DNA of 64,000 nucleotides from Didymodactylos carnosus (lineage: Eukaryota > Rotifera > Eurotatoria > Philodinida > Philodinidae): contig CAJNOQ010000182.1 of NCBI GenBank assembly GCA_905250885.1, positions 1-64,000 of the forward strand. Reading direction: 5' to 3'. A program made the position numbers and the translations under genes. Positions 12,597 through 23,711 of this stretch are shown here, in pieces; the stretch's first letter is position 1; every line of letters starts with the position of its first letter. The notes under the pieces were generated by a model, which worked only from the letters and a program-made list of their open reading frames with translations, did no database searches and had not been told where the DNA came from.

Positions 12597-13131
12597 TTTC
12601 ACTGGAAGTGATACTGAAGTAAAGCTGTTTTGAAAGACATTAAAGAAGAAAGAGGAATAACTGACTCTGAGAGATTATTTCAATCAGCAATAGTTGAATA
12701 AAAAAAAGAAGAATGTACCGTTTGCGGAGAAAAACCATCAACAGAAGATGGGATGCAAACATATTTAGAGTGATAAAGACGTAAAGATGAGTAGTGAGGA
12801 CGATGAATAGTACAAAAAAGAGAAACGTGACTTAGACGATGATAAATTTTGAAAAACTGTAGAAGTCTAAAGTATTTACGACGAAGAGCGAGATTTCGAA
12901 GAGAAAGTTGAGACATAAGTAGAGAACTAGAAGAACGGTAGTCAAAATTGCGAGAAATAACACGAGAAGCAAATTTGTATACAGGATCAAGAACAATAAA
13001 CTATCATATAAGGCACAGCAATAGTCAGTTTTAGGAAGGATAGAAGAAAGACAGATTCGACGCCGAACTTCAGTTGGAACTAATCCAAAGATACGATTCA
13101 ATGGCTTGCGCCGACAAGCAAGAACAAACAT
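12597..13131 (-). mobile_element. decayed LINE (non-LTR) reverse transcriptase C-terminal fragment
   Basis: Minus-strand translation shows the typical tail of a jockey/CR1/L2-like ORF2. VRRRICLSSILPKTDYCCALYD (thumb region, near 13060) is followed, in a second frame, by LRNLALRRKYFRLLQFFKIYH, then SFFYSTIAD and, after a TGA where Trp is expected, NNLSESV and SLMSFKTALL. At least one frameshift (between ~12830 and 12916) and one in-frame stop break it. The fragment ends near 12597. No ORF1, catalytic YxDD region or endonuclease is present, so this is a short 5'-truncated, old copy. It sits between the visible DEPDC5 exons and RAB27. Confidence 0.75.
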
Positions 13132-13321
13132 ACCGCACTATCACTAAGAAGAGGATCATTCAGTAGAAACGCCAAAGTCTAAATACAACTACAAATTCAT
13201 AAGCAGAAAAGATAACACGTACTTTGTTCCTTCCAGTCGAGGGGGATTTAAAACTTTATTTGTATTCACTAATTGTTGTTGTTTTGGAGAAGATGTTCTG
13301 TTCGTACGCAGATTCACCATC

Positions 13322-14008
13322 TTAAATTAGAAGTACAAATTGTGACCCAAATACAAGTGCATGAATGGTCAATACTTGTTGCGTTAGAGAAGCAATGGCT
13401 TTTTCGAAAAAATATTTTTTATGGTCTCCTTCCCTCTTTACCAACTGATTTTTCACATGTTTGAGCGTGCGACTCTTAAGTAAGGTCACATCGGCTAATG
13501 ATGAGTGTGTACATTCATCTTTTTCTTTCTCTCTGAAGACATCATACCGAATATTCGACAACACTCAACATTGGCATGTTCCTTCAGTAAATATTGTTAT
13601 TTTATTGATCTGGATATATATCAGATGTTCTATAGATATACAAACCCTCGATCCGAAGAAGATAAATATAATCAGCTGTTTTATATTTATTTTATTGGTG
13701 TAATAAATCTCCAATTGTTACATCAGAAAAAGTGTCGCCAGATACACAAATTTCAAAAATCACACTGTACACGTCATACAGTTATGAATCCTAGCGTGGA
13801 TATTGCCTGAATATCGTCAAACTATATGAAAACCTGGACGATATTTTTTCTAGTTTCTCAGATGAGTAACATGAAACAAGTTTTTTTTTATACACTTACG
13901 CGAGAAACAGTCCTTTGGAGATATTGTTGTAACTAACTGTATAAGAATCAACTTTTCTCTGATGTGCATAAACAGATCTTCAGCAGTTAATTTTTTTTCT
14001 TCGTCCAT
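13322..14008 (-). CDS. possible uncharacterised gene, two candidate exons
   Basis: An ATG at 14006-14008 opens 36 codons (beginning MDEEKKLTAEDLFMHIREK) that run straight into a strong donor, CTCGC followed by GTAAGTG, at 13900. Downstream on the same strand, 13564-13322 holds an 80-codon hydrophilic frame (NIRYDVFREKEKDECTH ... LKHVKNQLVKREGDHKKY) ending in a stop. The two pieces may be first and last exons of one small gene, but I could not establish the intermediate splicing. No domain is recognised. The first exon could also be an upstream exon of DEPDC5, though its phase (1) does not match the phase 2 needed at 12188 directly. Confidence 0.35.
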
Positions 14009-14233
14009 GTAAAGAGCCTTTTTTTATTTCTTTTTTTTGTTATTCTTGCTATTAGATATCTGTAAGTCTTCGCTCTTATACATGGTCAATGTGTTCTAGT
14101 CGTCGTGTAGATATATTATTCATTAGATTACATAAATAAAAGAGACGTGTTGTGCATAGTAAAGAGACAAAAAAGAATTAATAAAAATGCAATGATATTG
14201 TTTGATAAATTTAACTAAACAAACGATATTAAA
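14009..14233. promoter_or_regulatory. candidate bidirectional promoter
   Basis: Only 225 bp separate the ATG of the Rab27-like gene (plus strand) from the ATG of the putative minus-strand exon at 14008. The interval is AT-rich with T-tracts and no defined core motif. The call rests on head-to-head spacing only and depends on the minus-strand gene being real. Confidence 0.3.
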
Positions 14234-15824
14234 ATGAGCGCACTTGTTAGAACAAAATCTGTTGATAGTGATTATGATCATTTGTTAAAATTCATCGTTT
14301 TGGGTGATCTTAATGTCGGGAAAACAACGTATTTGTATCATTTTGTACACAATACCTATTCAAATTTCAAATCAACTGTTGGTATCGATTTTTATGAAAA
14401 ACGTGTAACATTTAAATCAAACATTAATATTGGCGCCAAATATCGTTTGAAATTACTGTTATGGGACTCAGCTGGACAGGTAAGGCAAACAGAAGCCATT
14501 CGAGACGTGTGAGATCCCTGAATTCCGGCAGAATTCCTCGCATAATAATTTCCCTTAAACAGCTCCCCCAATGGTTGATGACTAGCCGGATCTCGCGGAA
14601 TTCGAACTGGTATAGGAGATTATTGCACTGCAGCTGGAATTCTGTCAGAATTCCCGATTTTCTAGCAGAATTACCTTGAAATTCTGATTTCTATAAGAAA
14701 AACTCCATTCAATTAAGAATAAACATATTTCTAACACTCGGAATTCCGACCTGATTTCGATATAAAAAGAAAATTCGACTAATTGTTCAGGAAAAAAATT
14801 CTAATAAACAATGTGAGAATTGCTACAGCGGAATTACTGTGGAACTCCACAATTCTGATTTCTATACAAAAATTTTTCTTTGACTGTAGGTGATATTCCA
14901 GTTGGAATTCCGGAAGTGGTCTGCTTAAGCGAAATTATTATGCGGGAAATTCAGGATTTCCACACTGCTGAACTATTCATGATGGATAAAACCACTAATT
15001 GTTTCCCATTGACTGAACGAAAAAGGTAATCAGAATTCGACATGTTCGGTTGATTGTAATTCTTGAGTCGCTAGCGATACCTGAAATCAACGAATTAAGA
15101 AAACTCATTTTTATCCTGACTAAACGTGATATAGAATCGAGAATCCAAGATACTTATGCTTTCTATACTGCAAATCCTTGGTTTCGCACACACGTGCTCT
15201 CTGATGATGCTCAGATTACATGGTTCGTTAAGCCTTTAGTCAAGTAGACGGAGTGCGCCAGCATGAATGATATTACTTGCTTATATGGAAAATCAATCTT
15301 AAAAAATAGTCCGAATTAATTTTAAAAGTTTCCTTTTGAACAAATTTACTGAATTGATTTTTGTTTTATTATTTTTTGTTGAGGAACGTTATCGAAGTTT
15401 AACAACATCCTTATTTCGTGATATAATGGGTTTTATCTTAATGTTTGACGTAACAAATGAGTCGACCTTTTTATCTGTACGCAACTGGATTACATTTATT
15501 CAAACTCATTGTTATAATTCTGAGCCACAAATCATTTTGATTGGAAATAAAATTGATGCGGATAATAGACGATTTGTTGATACCGTACGGGCAAAAGATT
15601 TAGCCGATGAATTACATGTTGTTTATATTGAAACAAGTTCTGTTACCGGTCATAATGTTAAAGAATCCATGGAATTGTTAATTGAACAAACAATGAATCA
15701 AATGGAATTAGCCACTCAAAAATATTATAAATCATCATCAACAATTGATATCCGAGAAATGCCAACAAAATCAAAAACACTGATGAAAAAATTATATGAA
15801 AACAAAAATCAATGTAATTGTTAA
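14234..15824 (+). CDS. RAB27: Rab27-like small GTPase
   Basis: Two exons, 14234-14479 and 15384-15824, give 228 residues, the usual Rab size. G1 is GDLNVGKT (residues 24-31). Switch I is followed by STVGIDFYEKRV. G3 is WDSAGQ joined across the intron to ERYRSLTTSLFRD. G4 is GNKID and G5 is ETSS. The C-terminus CNC is a double-geranylgeranylation signal. MGFILMFDVTNESTFLSVRNW and the longer insert before LLLWDSAGQ fit Rab27, which drives docking of secretory and lysosome-related vesicles at the plasma membrane. Ser replaces the usual Thr in WDTAGQ. The donor CAG|GTAAGG and acceptor GAG|GAACGT keep the frame. The 904-bp intron is long for this genome because it carries a MITE. Rab27 rather than another Rab is likely but rests on motif memory. 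Confidence 0.92.
14506..14968. mobile_element. TIR element (MITE) rich in GAATTC inside the RAB27 intron
   Basis: The ends are inverted. GTGTGAGATCCCTGAATTCC near 14507 pairs with a matching block at 14930-14967, and both carry CGCATAATAATTTC about 35-45 bp in. The interior repeats GGAATTCCG/CAGAATTCC-like motifs; GAATTC occurs many times in ~500 bp. No coding potential is seen. The TSD is unclear. It explains about half of the unusual intron length. Confidence 0.65.
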
Positions 15825-17432
15825 ATGTTTATTAAATTCTTTTTGTATAAGGTATGTAGAACTGTTAATGTCAATTTTTTACGTAATTTTTATAAAAGAA
15901 TAGATGAAATAATTTTTTCCAAATTAAAAGAGATTAGTTATGCTAATTATCATTTATCAACAGTTTTTGACAATTTTTTTACAAATCATATCAGTCAGTC
16001 AAAAGAATTAATGTCGATGTTTGACTCCCTGGAAAAGTAATCAACACTCGCGTTCCACATCATATGAATATGTAGTTATTGCAGACTGATCATAAAGATT
16101 TATATTCTGACATCTTAGATTATTTCATCCAGAGCTGGGCAAGTACCAGTCTGAACTGATCAACTTTTTTAACTGGACTGTGACTGGAGCTGATTATTTT
16201 CGAGATGTGACTGGTTTTCCAGATCAGTCCTTCAAATTTTGGGTTTTAGTGTAGAGAAGGATCTTTGATACAGGCATTTAAAGAAACAATGTCATTTTGG
16301 GAAAAAGATGAAAGACAAAACATCTAAATCATAGGAGCGAATGGGAAAAATTGTTTGGCTCGAATTGATGTTTATAGGACTGAGAGTTGACTGTGACTGG
16401 AACAACAGAGAACTTGTCCATCTCTGGTTCCATTAGTATACCTTTCAAACTGTGCTTGACGACAGTTTGACGAGGAATTTCATTCTTGCCATGTGAAGAA
16501 TTATATTTCTCAACTGTGTATTTTTCTAAAATTCGAAATAAAAAAAGAATAATCATTGATTAGAAAATTACGTACGTTTCTGGGAAGTATTTTTGTGTAT
16601 GTATATAATATACGATCTATGTCAACATTTTTGTCATTATTTATTGTTATGTAACAAATATTTCTATAATAAGATTGTCAGTGCACAGCAAATTTCTTTC
16701 TGTCCATGTCAGAATATCAGCCTATGTTTGATCGATGTGCCTGAAAGATTTAAATCGCCATTAAAATTCTCATATTGTTTCTAGAAAAGTATAGATCGTT
16801 GAAGAAATTTATAGAAATATGTTAACTTGGATACTGAACAACTGATTCAATTTTTTTCTAGTTGGATACAATAATTATATATGGAATTTTGTTATACTTT
16901 TTGATTTTTTTCTCGTTCTATGAATGTTATCTGAACATAAAATATTATCAACATGTGATAGAAAACAAGTTGCATAAAAACATTAAAAACACACGACAAC
17001 AAAAATGTACAGTAAATTCAAAAACAATATAGACTTATAACCAAAAAATAGTAAAATATAACCAACTAATAGAAAATCTTCGTTTGGGGAAAAAAAAAGA
17101 AGACAATAGTTTGATACTCGACAAAGCTCTTAATGGGCTGTAATACCTTCATTAGAAAAGTATCAAAAAATTCCTATACAAACAAAGAAAGAGAATTTAC
17201 TTCTATATAGTAGGGTTTTATAATTGAGAGTTGATGAAATCAAAAAAAAAATTTGTAGAATAATCTCTGTATCGGTTGAAGTAAGTCTACCTGGTACAAT
17301 AAAAAATATTAGAGTATGGAATGTAACAATCTATAGTCCTAATTTACTGTAACTCATAATTTAAAAATCTATAGGGAATTTTACAACAACCAATTCATCA
17401 AAAACACTCCGACTAGTTATAAATACACATTA
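15825..17432. other. intergenic DNA between RAB27 and the first glycosyltransferase-like gene
   Basis: Contains the 3' flank of RAB27, one hAT-like MITE (16130-16426) and AT-rich unique DNA. The small open frames here have no recognisable domains. Confidence 0.6.
16130..16426. mobile_element. hAT-like MITE, CAGAGCTGGGCAAGT termini
   Basis: CAGAGCTGGGCAAGT at the left pairs with ACTTGTCCATCTCTG at the right (inverted, three mismatches). The flanks ATTTCATC and GTTCCATT are compatible with a decayed 8-bp target duplication. Subterminal ACTGG/CCAGT motifs recur (GTGACTGG several times). The CAGAGNTGGGCAA terminus is common in hAT elements. No ORF of note. Confidence 0.7.
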
Positions 17433-18917
17433 TCAGGATGAAATATCACCGATTATATGCGTTACCATAGTCATTTGTTGATTTACCTGTTTTATCTTTT
17501 TTACATTTGATATTTGTCTACCAAGTTCATCTAATGACATTATTCTTGATTCTAATGACATTCTCATGGCGTAAGATTGAGCACTTGTTTCCGTAATCAA
17601 TGATCTCGGATCTATATGATTATATTTTCCAGCTTTGAATTCAAATTTTGAAAATGGTAAATGGGTATGCCAACAATGTAAAACAAGACGTAAATTTTGT
17701 TTCATATCGTTACTTTGATTATTTGTTGTCGATTGATCAAGCATTTCATTGGCAATTATCACTTTTAAATTATTAGCAATAACTAAATGATTTATAGCCA
17801 AATGTTGACCATAGAGTAAAAGTACGCCAAAATGCCAGTCAGGCCAAAGAATTGTTCCCACTTTGCCATCTCTCTCTGGAGCAGAAAATTCATTAATAGC
17901 CAAATACAGCATGCAATCCAGCGTTAAATTTGCGATCAAATATGCTGAGTAAGGCGGACCTAACCTGTTTAATCGAAAAAAAATCATTATGAGTCTATGA
18001 TAATTGATTTGAGGCAGGATCTAACATCTGTAATTAGACTGAAATTCGCTCGATAAATCTCATTTTCATTCTATAAACAGTTTTAGTTGACTCTAAAAAT
18101 CTTACCATGTTGATCCCATTCCACTCATATTTTTATACATTAAATTCATATCTCTGGCAATTCGACGTAATTTTCGTCGGTTATAATCTGTACCATAACC
18201 TCCCAAGCCAACAAGAATCGATGAATTTTCTGGTATGTAATTTGAAAAATTTCTTGTTAAAAATATATCAGTATCCGCTCTAAGTACATAATCATACATT
18301 TTAAACGCCATATAACCTTCAACTAAACAATTGATCGAATCGATATAAGCATAAGTTTTCAAATTCTTATATAATGACGATGAACGTTCGTTATTAAATG
18401 TATTTCTATCGAATATATTAGGTATCTTCAATTCGTTGTTTTGATAATCGAAAACTGTTTTCATAACGCTTTCATTACGCGAAGCAATTGGCATGTAAAA
18501 CATAATTCGACATCGAGGTGGTTCATTAACATCTTTTCGAATTTCATTAATACAATTTAAACTTTTGAATGCTGCCGAAAATTGATATGTGAATATAATT
18601 AAATCTGTACGCCATTCTTTTGGTTCATCTAACATCATTTCAAGCCATGAACGACTTAACCATCGAACTTCAGGTAAATACGATTGTTCCTGTTCATGAG
18701 GATAATAAATAAGAATAGCGCGTATAATAACATTCGTTTCGCTAGATTGTTTTAACGGTTTCGCATTTTCTACTATACGAGATAAGGACAGATCATTCAC
18801 TTTATGCTTGTAGAAGCGATGAACAAGTTGAAATGGTTCATATACAAATAATACAATAAATGATAATGCAACAGTCGATAAAAGAAGATAAGTTGATTTC
18901 CTTAATCTATTCCACAT
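17433..18917 (-). CDS. type II membrane glycosyltransferase-like protein (DUF7164-type), paralogue A
   Basis: Exons 18917-18106 and 17964-17433 encode 447 residues. An N-terminal basic stretch and a hydrophobic segment (about residues 10-29, STYLLLSTVALSFIVLFVY) form a signal anchor typical of Golgi type II enzymes. The lumenal domain has SWLEMMLDEP, KEWRTDLIIFTYQFS, a DxD-like YVLRADTDIFLTRNFS (probable metal/nucleotide-sugar site) and GGYGTDYNRRKLRRIARDM. The second exon begins LGPPYSAYL and includes WPDWHFGVLLLYGQHLAINH and LDQSTTNN. The single intron splits the Trp codon of GSTW. It is a close paralogue of the gene at 23712-25502. The reaction is not known; transferase activity is inferred from topology and DxD. 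The DUF7164 label is from memory. Confidence 0.88.
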
Positions 18918-19897
18918 AAATTCTATGTTCTATGGCCCCCGTGATACTATAGAGGTCCGTTCAATACTGGCCTACATTACTATATAAACGTGTTTGTAAT
19001 AGGAATAAGAAGACTTAGTCGTCATAAAAGAAAACACCTTATTAAACAAATAAAAGTAATATCATTAATGAAAGGGATATGTATTATTAAAACTGGTTAA
19101 CTAAATGTTTAAAGAACATGATGTCTTTGGTGATCGTTGTTGTTCATACCAAATAATTAACTTTCATGCATTTACACAGTCTATATAAAGAAAAAAAACA
19201 AACAGTTCTAGAGATTATTTTTTTCATTGAGTAGTATATTTTAAAGCTCTATGCTATTTTTAATCTCTCGCGAATACGGACATTATTACTTAGTTCTTTT
19301 TTCTCGGACGGAAAGTCCGGGATATCTACAAATGAAAAATGTAGGATTATTTGTCACTTTTTATCATAAGCACGCAAGTGTTTTTGCATAGTTACATCTA
19401 TATTACCTCTGAGCATTTTCTTCTTGTATAGTACAACTCTGAATGAGGTATTGTTGACGAGTTGCCTGAAGATTACATGAATTTTCAGGTCTTCATTATG
19501 ACAGAAGAGAGAATTTCTTGACCCTTATTGCTGGTAGACTGTATACAGTCTAGTATACTAGATGAAACAATAGTAGATAAGCGCAGTCAACCTCCCCTAT
19601 TCGAGAATTTTCACTGTTTTCTAATTTTTGATGAAGAACGTAGGAAAAAAGGTCTTAATCTTGAAATTTTGGATCACAGTGTACAGTAGAGGTACTATAT
19701 CTCATTATCCGCAGTGTTACATGAATTTTCATCCAAAAAAATGTCTTTTATAGGCAAGACGAAGAGGTTGTTCAGCTATTTAGTAGCGTTTTCTGACTAA
19801 TTTTTTCAATTTGGAGCTTGAAACACAATTTCTTCCTTAGCAACGAATTTTTCGTGTACTGTTCCTGAGTTAAAATTCATTCGAGATCTTATAGATT

Positions 19898-20108
19898 CAG
19901 TGGTGGATCCAGCCTGCGAGTGGTACGAGCGGCCGCTCTTACCTTTTTGATATGTATGAGCTGCTTTGTGAAATAACTTCAGAATGTATACTTTGTTTTC
20001 AGGTGTGAAGTAATACGCACTCTCACAAAAAAAGATCAATTTAATATTATCTTGAAAGGCTTGTTTAAAAACCGCTCGTACTGCTGAAAATTTCTGGATC
20101 CGCCACTG
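19898..20108. mobile_element. hAT MITE with 8-bp TSD TATAGATT
   Basis: A 211-bp element with termini CAGTGGTGGATCCAG and CTGGATCCGCCACTG, inverted with one mismatch. It is flanked by the exact direct repeats TATAGATT at 19890-19897 and 20109-20116. A second inverted block (GAGCGG/CCGCTC region) lies inside. The TIR and 8-bp TSD identify a hAT-type non-autonomous element. The open frame crossing it on the minus strand is accidental. Confidence 0.9.
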
Positions 20109-21103
20109 TATAGATTGAATGTAACAAAACCGATTTGAAACCAGTTTTATTTCATTCATACTGTTTTCTCTGTTATGTTGAACTGTGAGTATTTCAGTAC
20201 AGTGAACATTCAATGGTGCTGGCTGTTTAATATCAAGAGTTTCAATTGATCATGAAGTTAATTATCAGACTTAATACACCATCCAGCATACGATTACTAC
20301 AAGAAAATTTTACTTACCACAATAATGAGTAACGACTCTCTAGACAGTTACGTTTTTAATGTAAGTGCTACACATTTTTTCGCGTTCTTTTATCTATGTA
20401 ATTGTAATAAGAGTAAAGAGAGTCGATCAAAATCTTTTAACATTCGATTTATTTAGACGTTACAGGGAGCAGGAAAGTTTGTAGGTTAAGTGAAAGATGT
20501 AGTATAACAGTTCATTATCTGTCCAGAACTCACGTACATAAGAAATATACCGAAATCTTGTCGCCATTGAGTAAAGAAACAGGGTGAAATGTAGAGTAAG
20601 TTTTATTCAGGTTTTTTTATATGAGCTCTGACTAATAAAAGGAGAAAAACATTAATTCAAAACTTAGAGAAAAATATATAACATTCTAAATATCTCAGTA
20701 GCTTGCATATGTTTGAAAGAACTTTCGATCAAAATACATCGAGAGCAAAAATTAAGAACAAATATCCATGATTAAAGTAGTTCTGAGATTTTGTATGTTG
20801 ATTAGAACAACTTGATTCTTGCATTTGCTCTTGACATATCTTATATATATAAATAGTTTTATATAGACGAAAAGAAAGAATATTTATTTATTCATATTAT
20901 AGGCATATCTCGTCGATATTTCTCTGCTATTTCTTTTTTCTATAGACGTGATCAAAACGACACACGACGATTATAGGCTGTAATTATAAATAATACGAAA
21001 ACGAATTGGTTCAGAATTTCAGATTTATCTAATATATCGTGATAAGGGAAAAATGGAAAATCTATTAAATAAAATTTCATAGATTTATGATGACTGCTAA
21101 TGA

Positions 21104-21988
21104 ACTACGTCTTAAAAGAGATACAAATCCATATTTTACAATGTATCTGTTTTAATCAATTAAAACGTATTTCTTTTGAGAAACGAATATTTTGGCAAGA
21201 AATTGCGTTTCTCAAAAGAGATACAATTATAGATATGAAATCTCTCATTTTTCCAAAGAGGTATATTATCTCTCATTTCTATATTCCAAATAAAAATTAA
21301 ATTAAATAAGAGGTAAAAGCAATCAAGATTATTTTAAGTGTAATTAATTTATTTTTCAAAAAGAAGTTAATTTGTCAACTATTTATAGATCGTAAACGTC
21401 AACTGTTGTTTCGAAATGTTTATAAATAATACTGCTCAAAGCAATGTTGTCTCACTGTTCAAAAAACTATTATGGATTTTGTACGAAAGCGAAGTCAAAA
21501 AGGCGCTTCTGCCATATTGTTCAAAAACAACTCTTTTTTATAAGAATATTATAAATAAATTTATAAATGACGTCAATGTATAAATAAAAAAACAATTATT
21601 TGGAAGTATGTAAGAAAACTCGTGATTCGGATATTAGCACGGATGAGGATGAAGGCGGCGAAGATTAAAATTACAAACAGTTGACAAGTTAACTTCTTAA
21701 TTAACTTCTTGAAAAATAAGTTTTTTTTTAATATAAGTACTAATTACCATCACTTAAGATAATCTTAATAGCTTTTGTCTCTTATTTAATTTAATTTTTA
21801 TTTGGAATATAGAAATGAGAGATAATATACCTCTTTGGAAAAATGAGAGATTTCATATCTATAATTGTATCTCTTTTGAGAAACGCAATTTCTTGCCAAA
21901 ATATTCGTTTCTCAAAAGAAATACGTTTTAATTGATTAAAACAGATACATTGTAAAATATGGATTTGTATTTCTTTTGAGAAGCTACG
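21104..21988. mobile_element. 885-bp long-TIR element with 10-bp TSD CTGCTAATGA
   Basis: TIRs of about 290-310 bp (21104-21386 and about 21680-21988) run through AAAAGAGATACAAATCC, TGTATCTGTTTTAATC and AATGAGAGATTTC-type blocks in opposite orientation. The exact direct repeat CTGCTAATGA lies at 21094-21103 and 21989-21998. Long TIRs and a 9-10 bp duplication are Mutator-like features. The centre holds a short ATG frame (MDFVRKRSQKG) and, near its end, a frame ending STDEDEGGED. These may be remnants of both ends of a deleted transposase gene, which is inference. Confidence 0.85.
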
Positions 21989-23360
21989 CTGCTAATGACG
22001 TCGGTAGAACCTACACTTAGGAAAGAAGCGGAAAGGAAAATGAATAAGTAACAGAAAACAAGAAAAATAAGCAGAACTATAGTGTATATATGATTTATTA
22101 GAATTAGAAAGATATGACAATATTATATTAGTATTAAAGCTACAATGTACAATTTAATAAAGAGCAAACACACCTGGAAAATATCCTCATACTAAATATA
22201 ATTCATGATGAAAGTCACTGACGTTTCCTTGATAACCTCAGTACAAACTAATCTCTAAAGTAATTTCTAATCTCCACACTGAATTTTGATACATAGCATG
22301 GTCATTTGGGAATAGAGTAGTATTGATTACTTTTTAATCTTACTTTAATAATTTTTCATATTTATAAAATATTTGAACTGTTCTACTTTTATAAATGGTA
22401 CTGACATACCTCATTTACTTATTTTCAACGAAAAAGACCTATAATAGTTCTCAAACATCAGAAGTGTCATAATTTTCACATTAAAACAGTCACTTCTTCT
22501 TCATTTTTTTTTTCAATTTATGCAAATGATCGTAAGAACAAAGACGACAATGCATAATATGTGAGTTTGATCAACCGTTTATGTTTCATGCATAACAGCA
22601 ACAAGATAAAAAAACAGAATTGTTGAATAGAAGACAAAAAAATAATAAGGAGAACCGAACATAGAGTGCTATAACTGTCAGCATGTAGATAAATGATTAA
22701 AGAAATATATAGTGTGATATTTTTTTGTTTTTACGTTCTGGAATAGTCTGATCAACAGTAAAAGAGCAATACAACATAGATCTTACTCATATAGAACAAC
22801 AGTAATAAACAACAAAATAATTACACCTGCATGTTTGCTTAAAAACTATGGTGAGCATCATATAGTTGTTAACGAGAATTTATTCCATTGTAATTTTAAA
22901 TGATAAAACAAAAGATGAAAGTTTGCTATTACAATACTTCATGACCTAATGGATAGATACGGTGTTATGTGCCAAATATATACACAGATCGAGGACTATT
23001 TTAGATTCTAAAGACATATTTCATATCATACAAGATATCAAAAACTTGCTTCCTTAATATCATAGTGACACAATTCCTAGTCAAGTTGTTGTACAAAAAG
23101 AAAACTAAAGCAAACTTACATTTTTTTTCTAAACTGTTTTCTGTTGTTAAAATATGGACAAAAAGACTAATGGATTAGAATCAAAAAGTAATAGAATTAT
23201 TTTACTTTTCTAGCTTATATTCTTATTAACAAAAAATTCTACTACTTTAGACACTTAACACATGCGAAAATATAGTATAAGGATGAACAATTGTTTGTCA
23301 ATCACTCTTCATGTTATTTAAATAAATGGAGAAGCATCATCACGTTCTCTATTATACATT

Positions 23361-23393
<33 letters not shown>

Positions 23394-23711
23394 CAAAGGA
23401 ATAAAAAATTAGATGAGCAGGAAACAGTTTTAGCACAACATATACACATCGATACTGGACGCGTTCAAACATAAACACATTTTATAGTTCTTGACAATAA
23501 ACTGGAAGAGAATAGAAAGGTCATATTTGCTCTAATACCTTTTTAAATACACTATGTAACTAACTAACACAGACACGATCATCCAGAATATATTTAAGTC
23601 AAAATTAGCGAAATCTTAATCCTATCATGGAGTTCATTGCTTTAGTTTTATAATAATAATTACCTGACTAGAATGAAGAACAAATTTATATATTAGTCCA
23701 TAGATAATAAA

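Larger units (their letters stand above)
18918..23711. other. intergenic DNA between the two glycosyltransferase-like paralogues
   Basis: Apart from a hAT MITE (19898-20108) and a long-TIR element (21104-21988) I see no gene. The DNA is AT-rich, with a CT then TA microsatellite near 23360-23390. Both paralogues lie on the minus strand, so this interval holds the promoter of paralogue A (near 18918-19000) and the 3' flank of paralogue B. Confidence 0.6.

Noticed and set aside
15825-16040. 71-codon frame directly after the RAB27 stop codon
   Set aside because: Starts at the base after the stop and lacks any domain; the CNC prenylation signal shows the real end of the protein.
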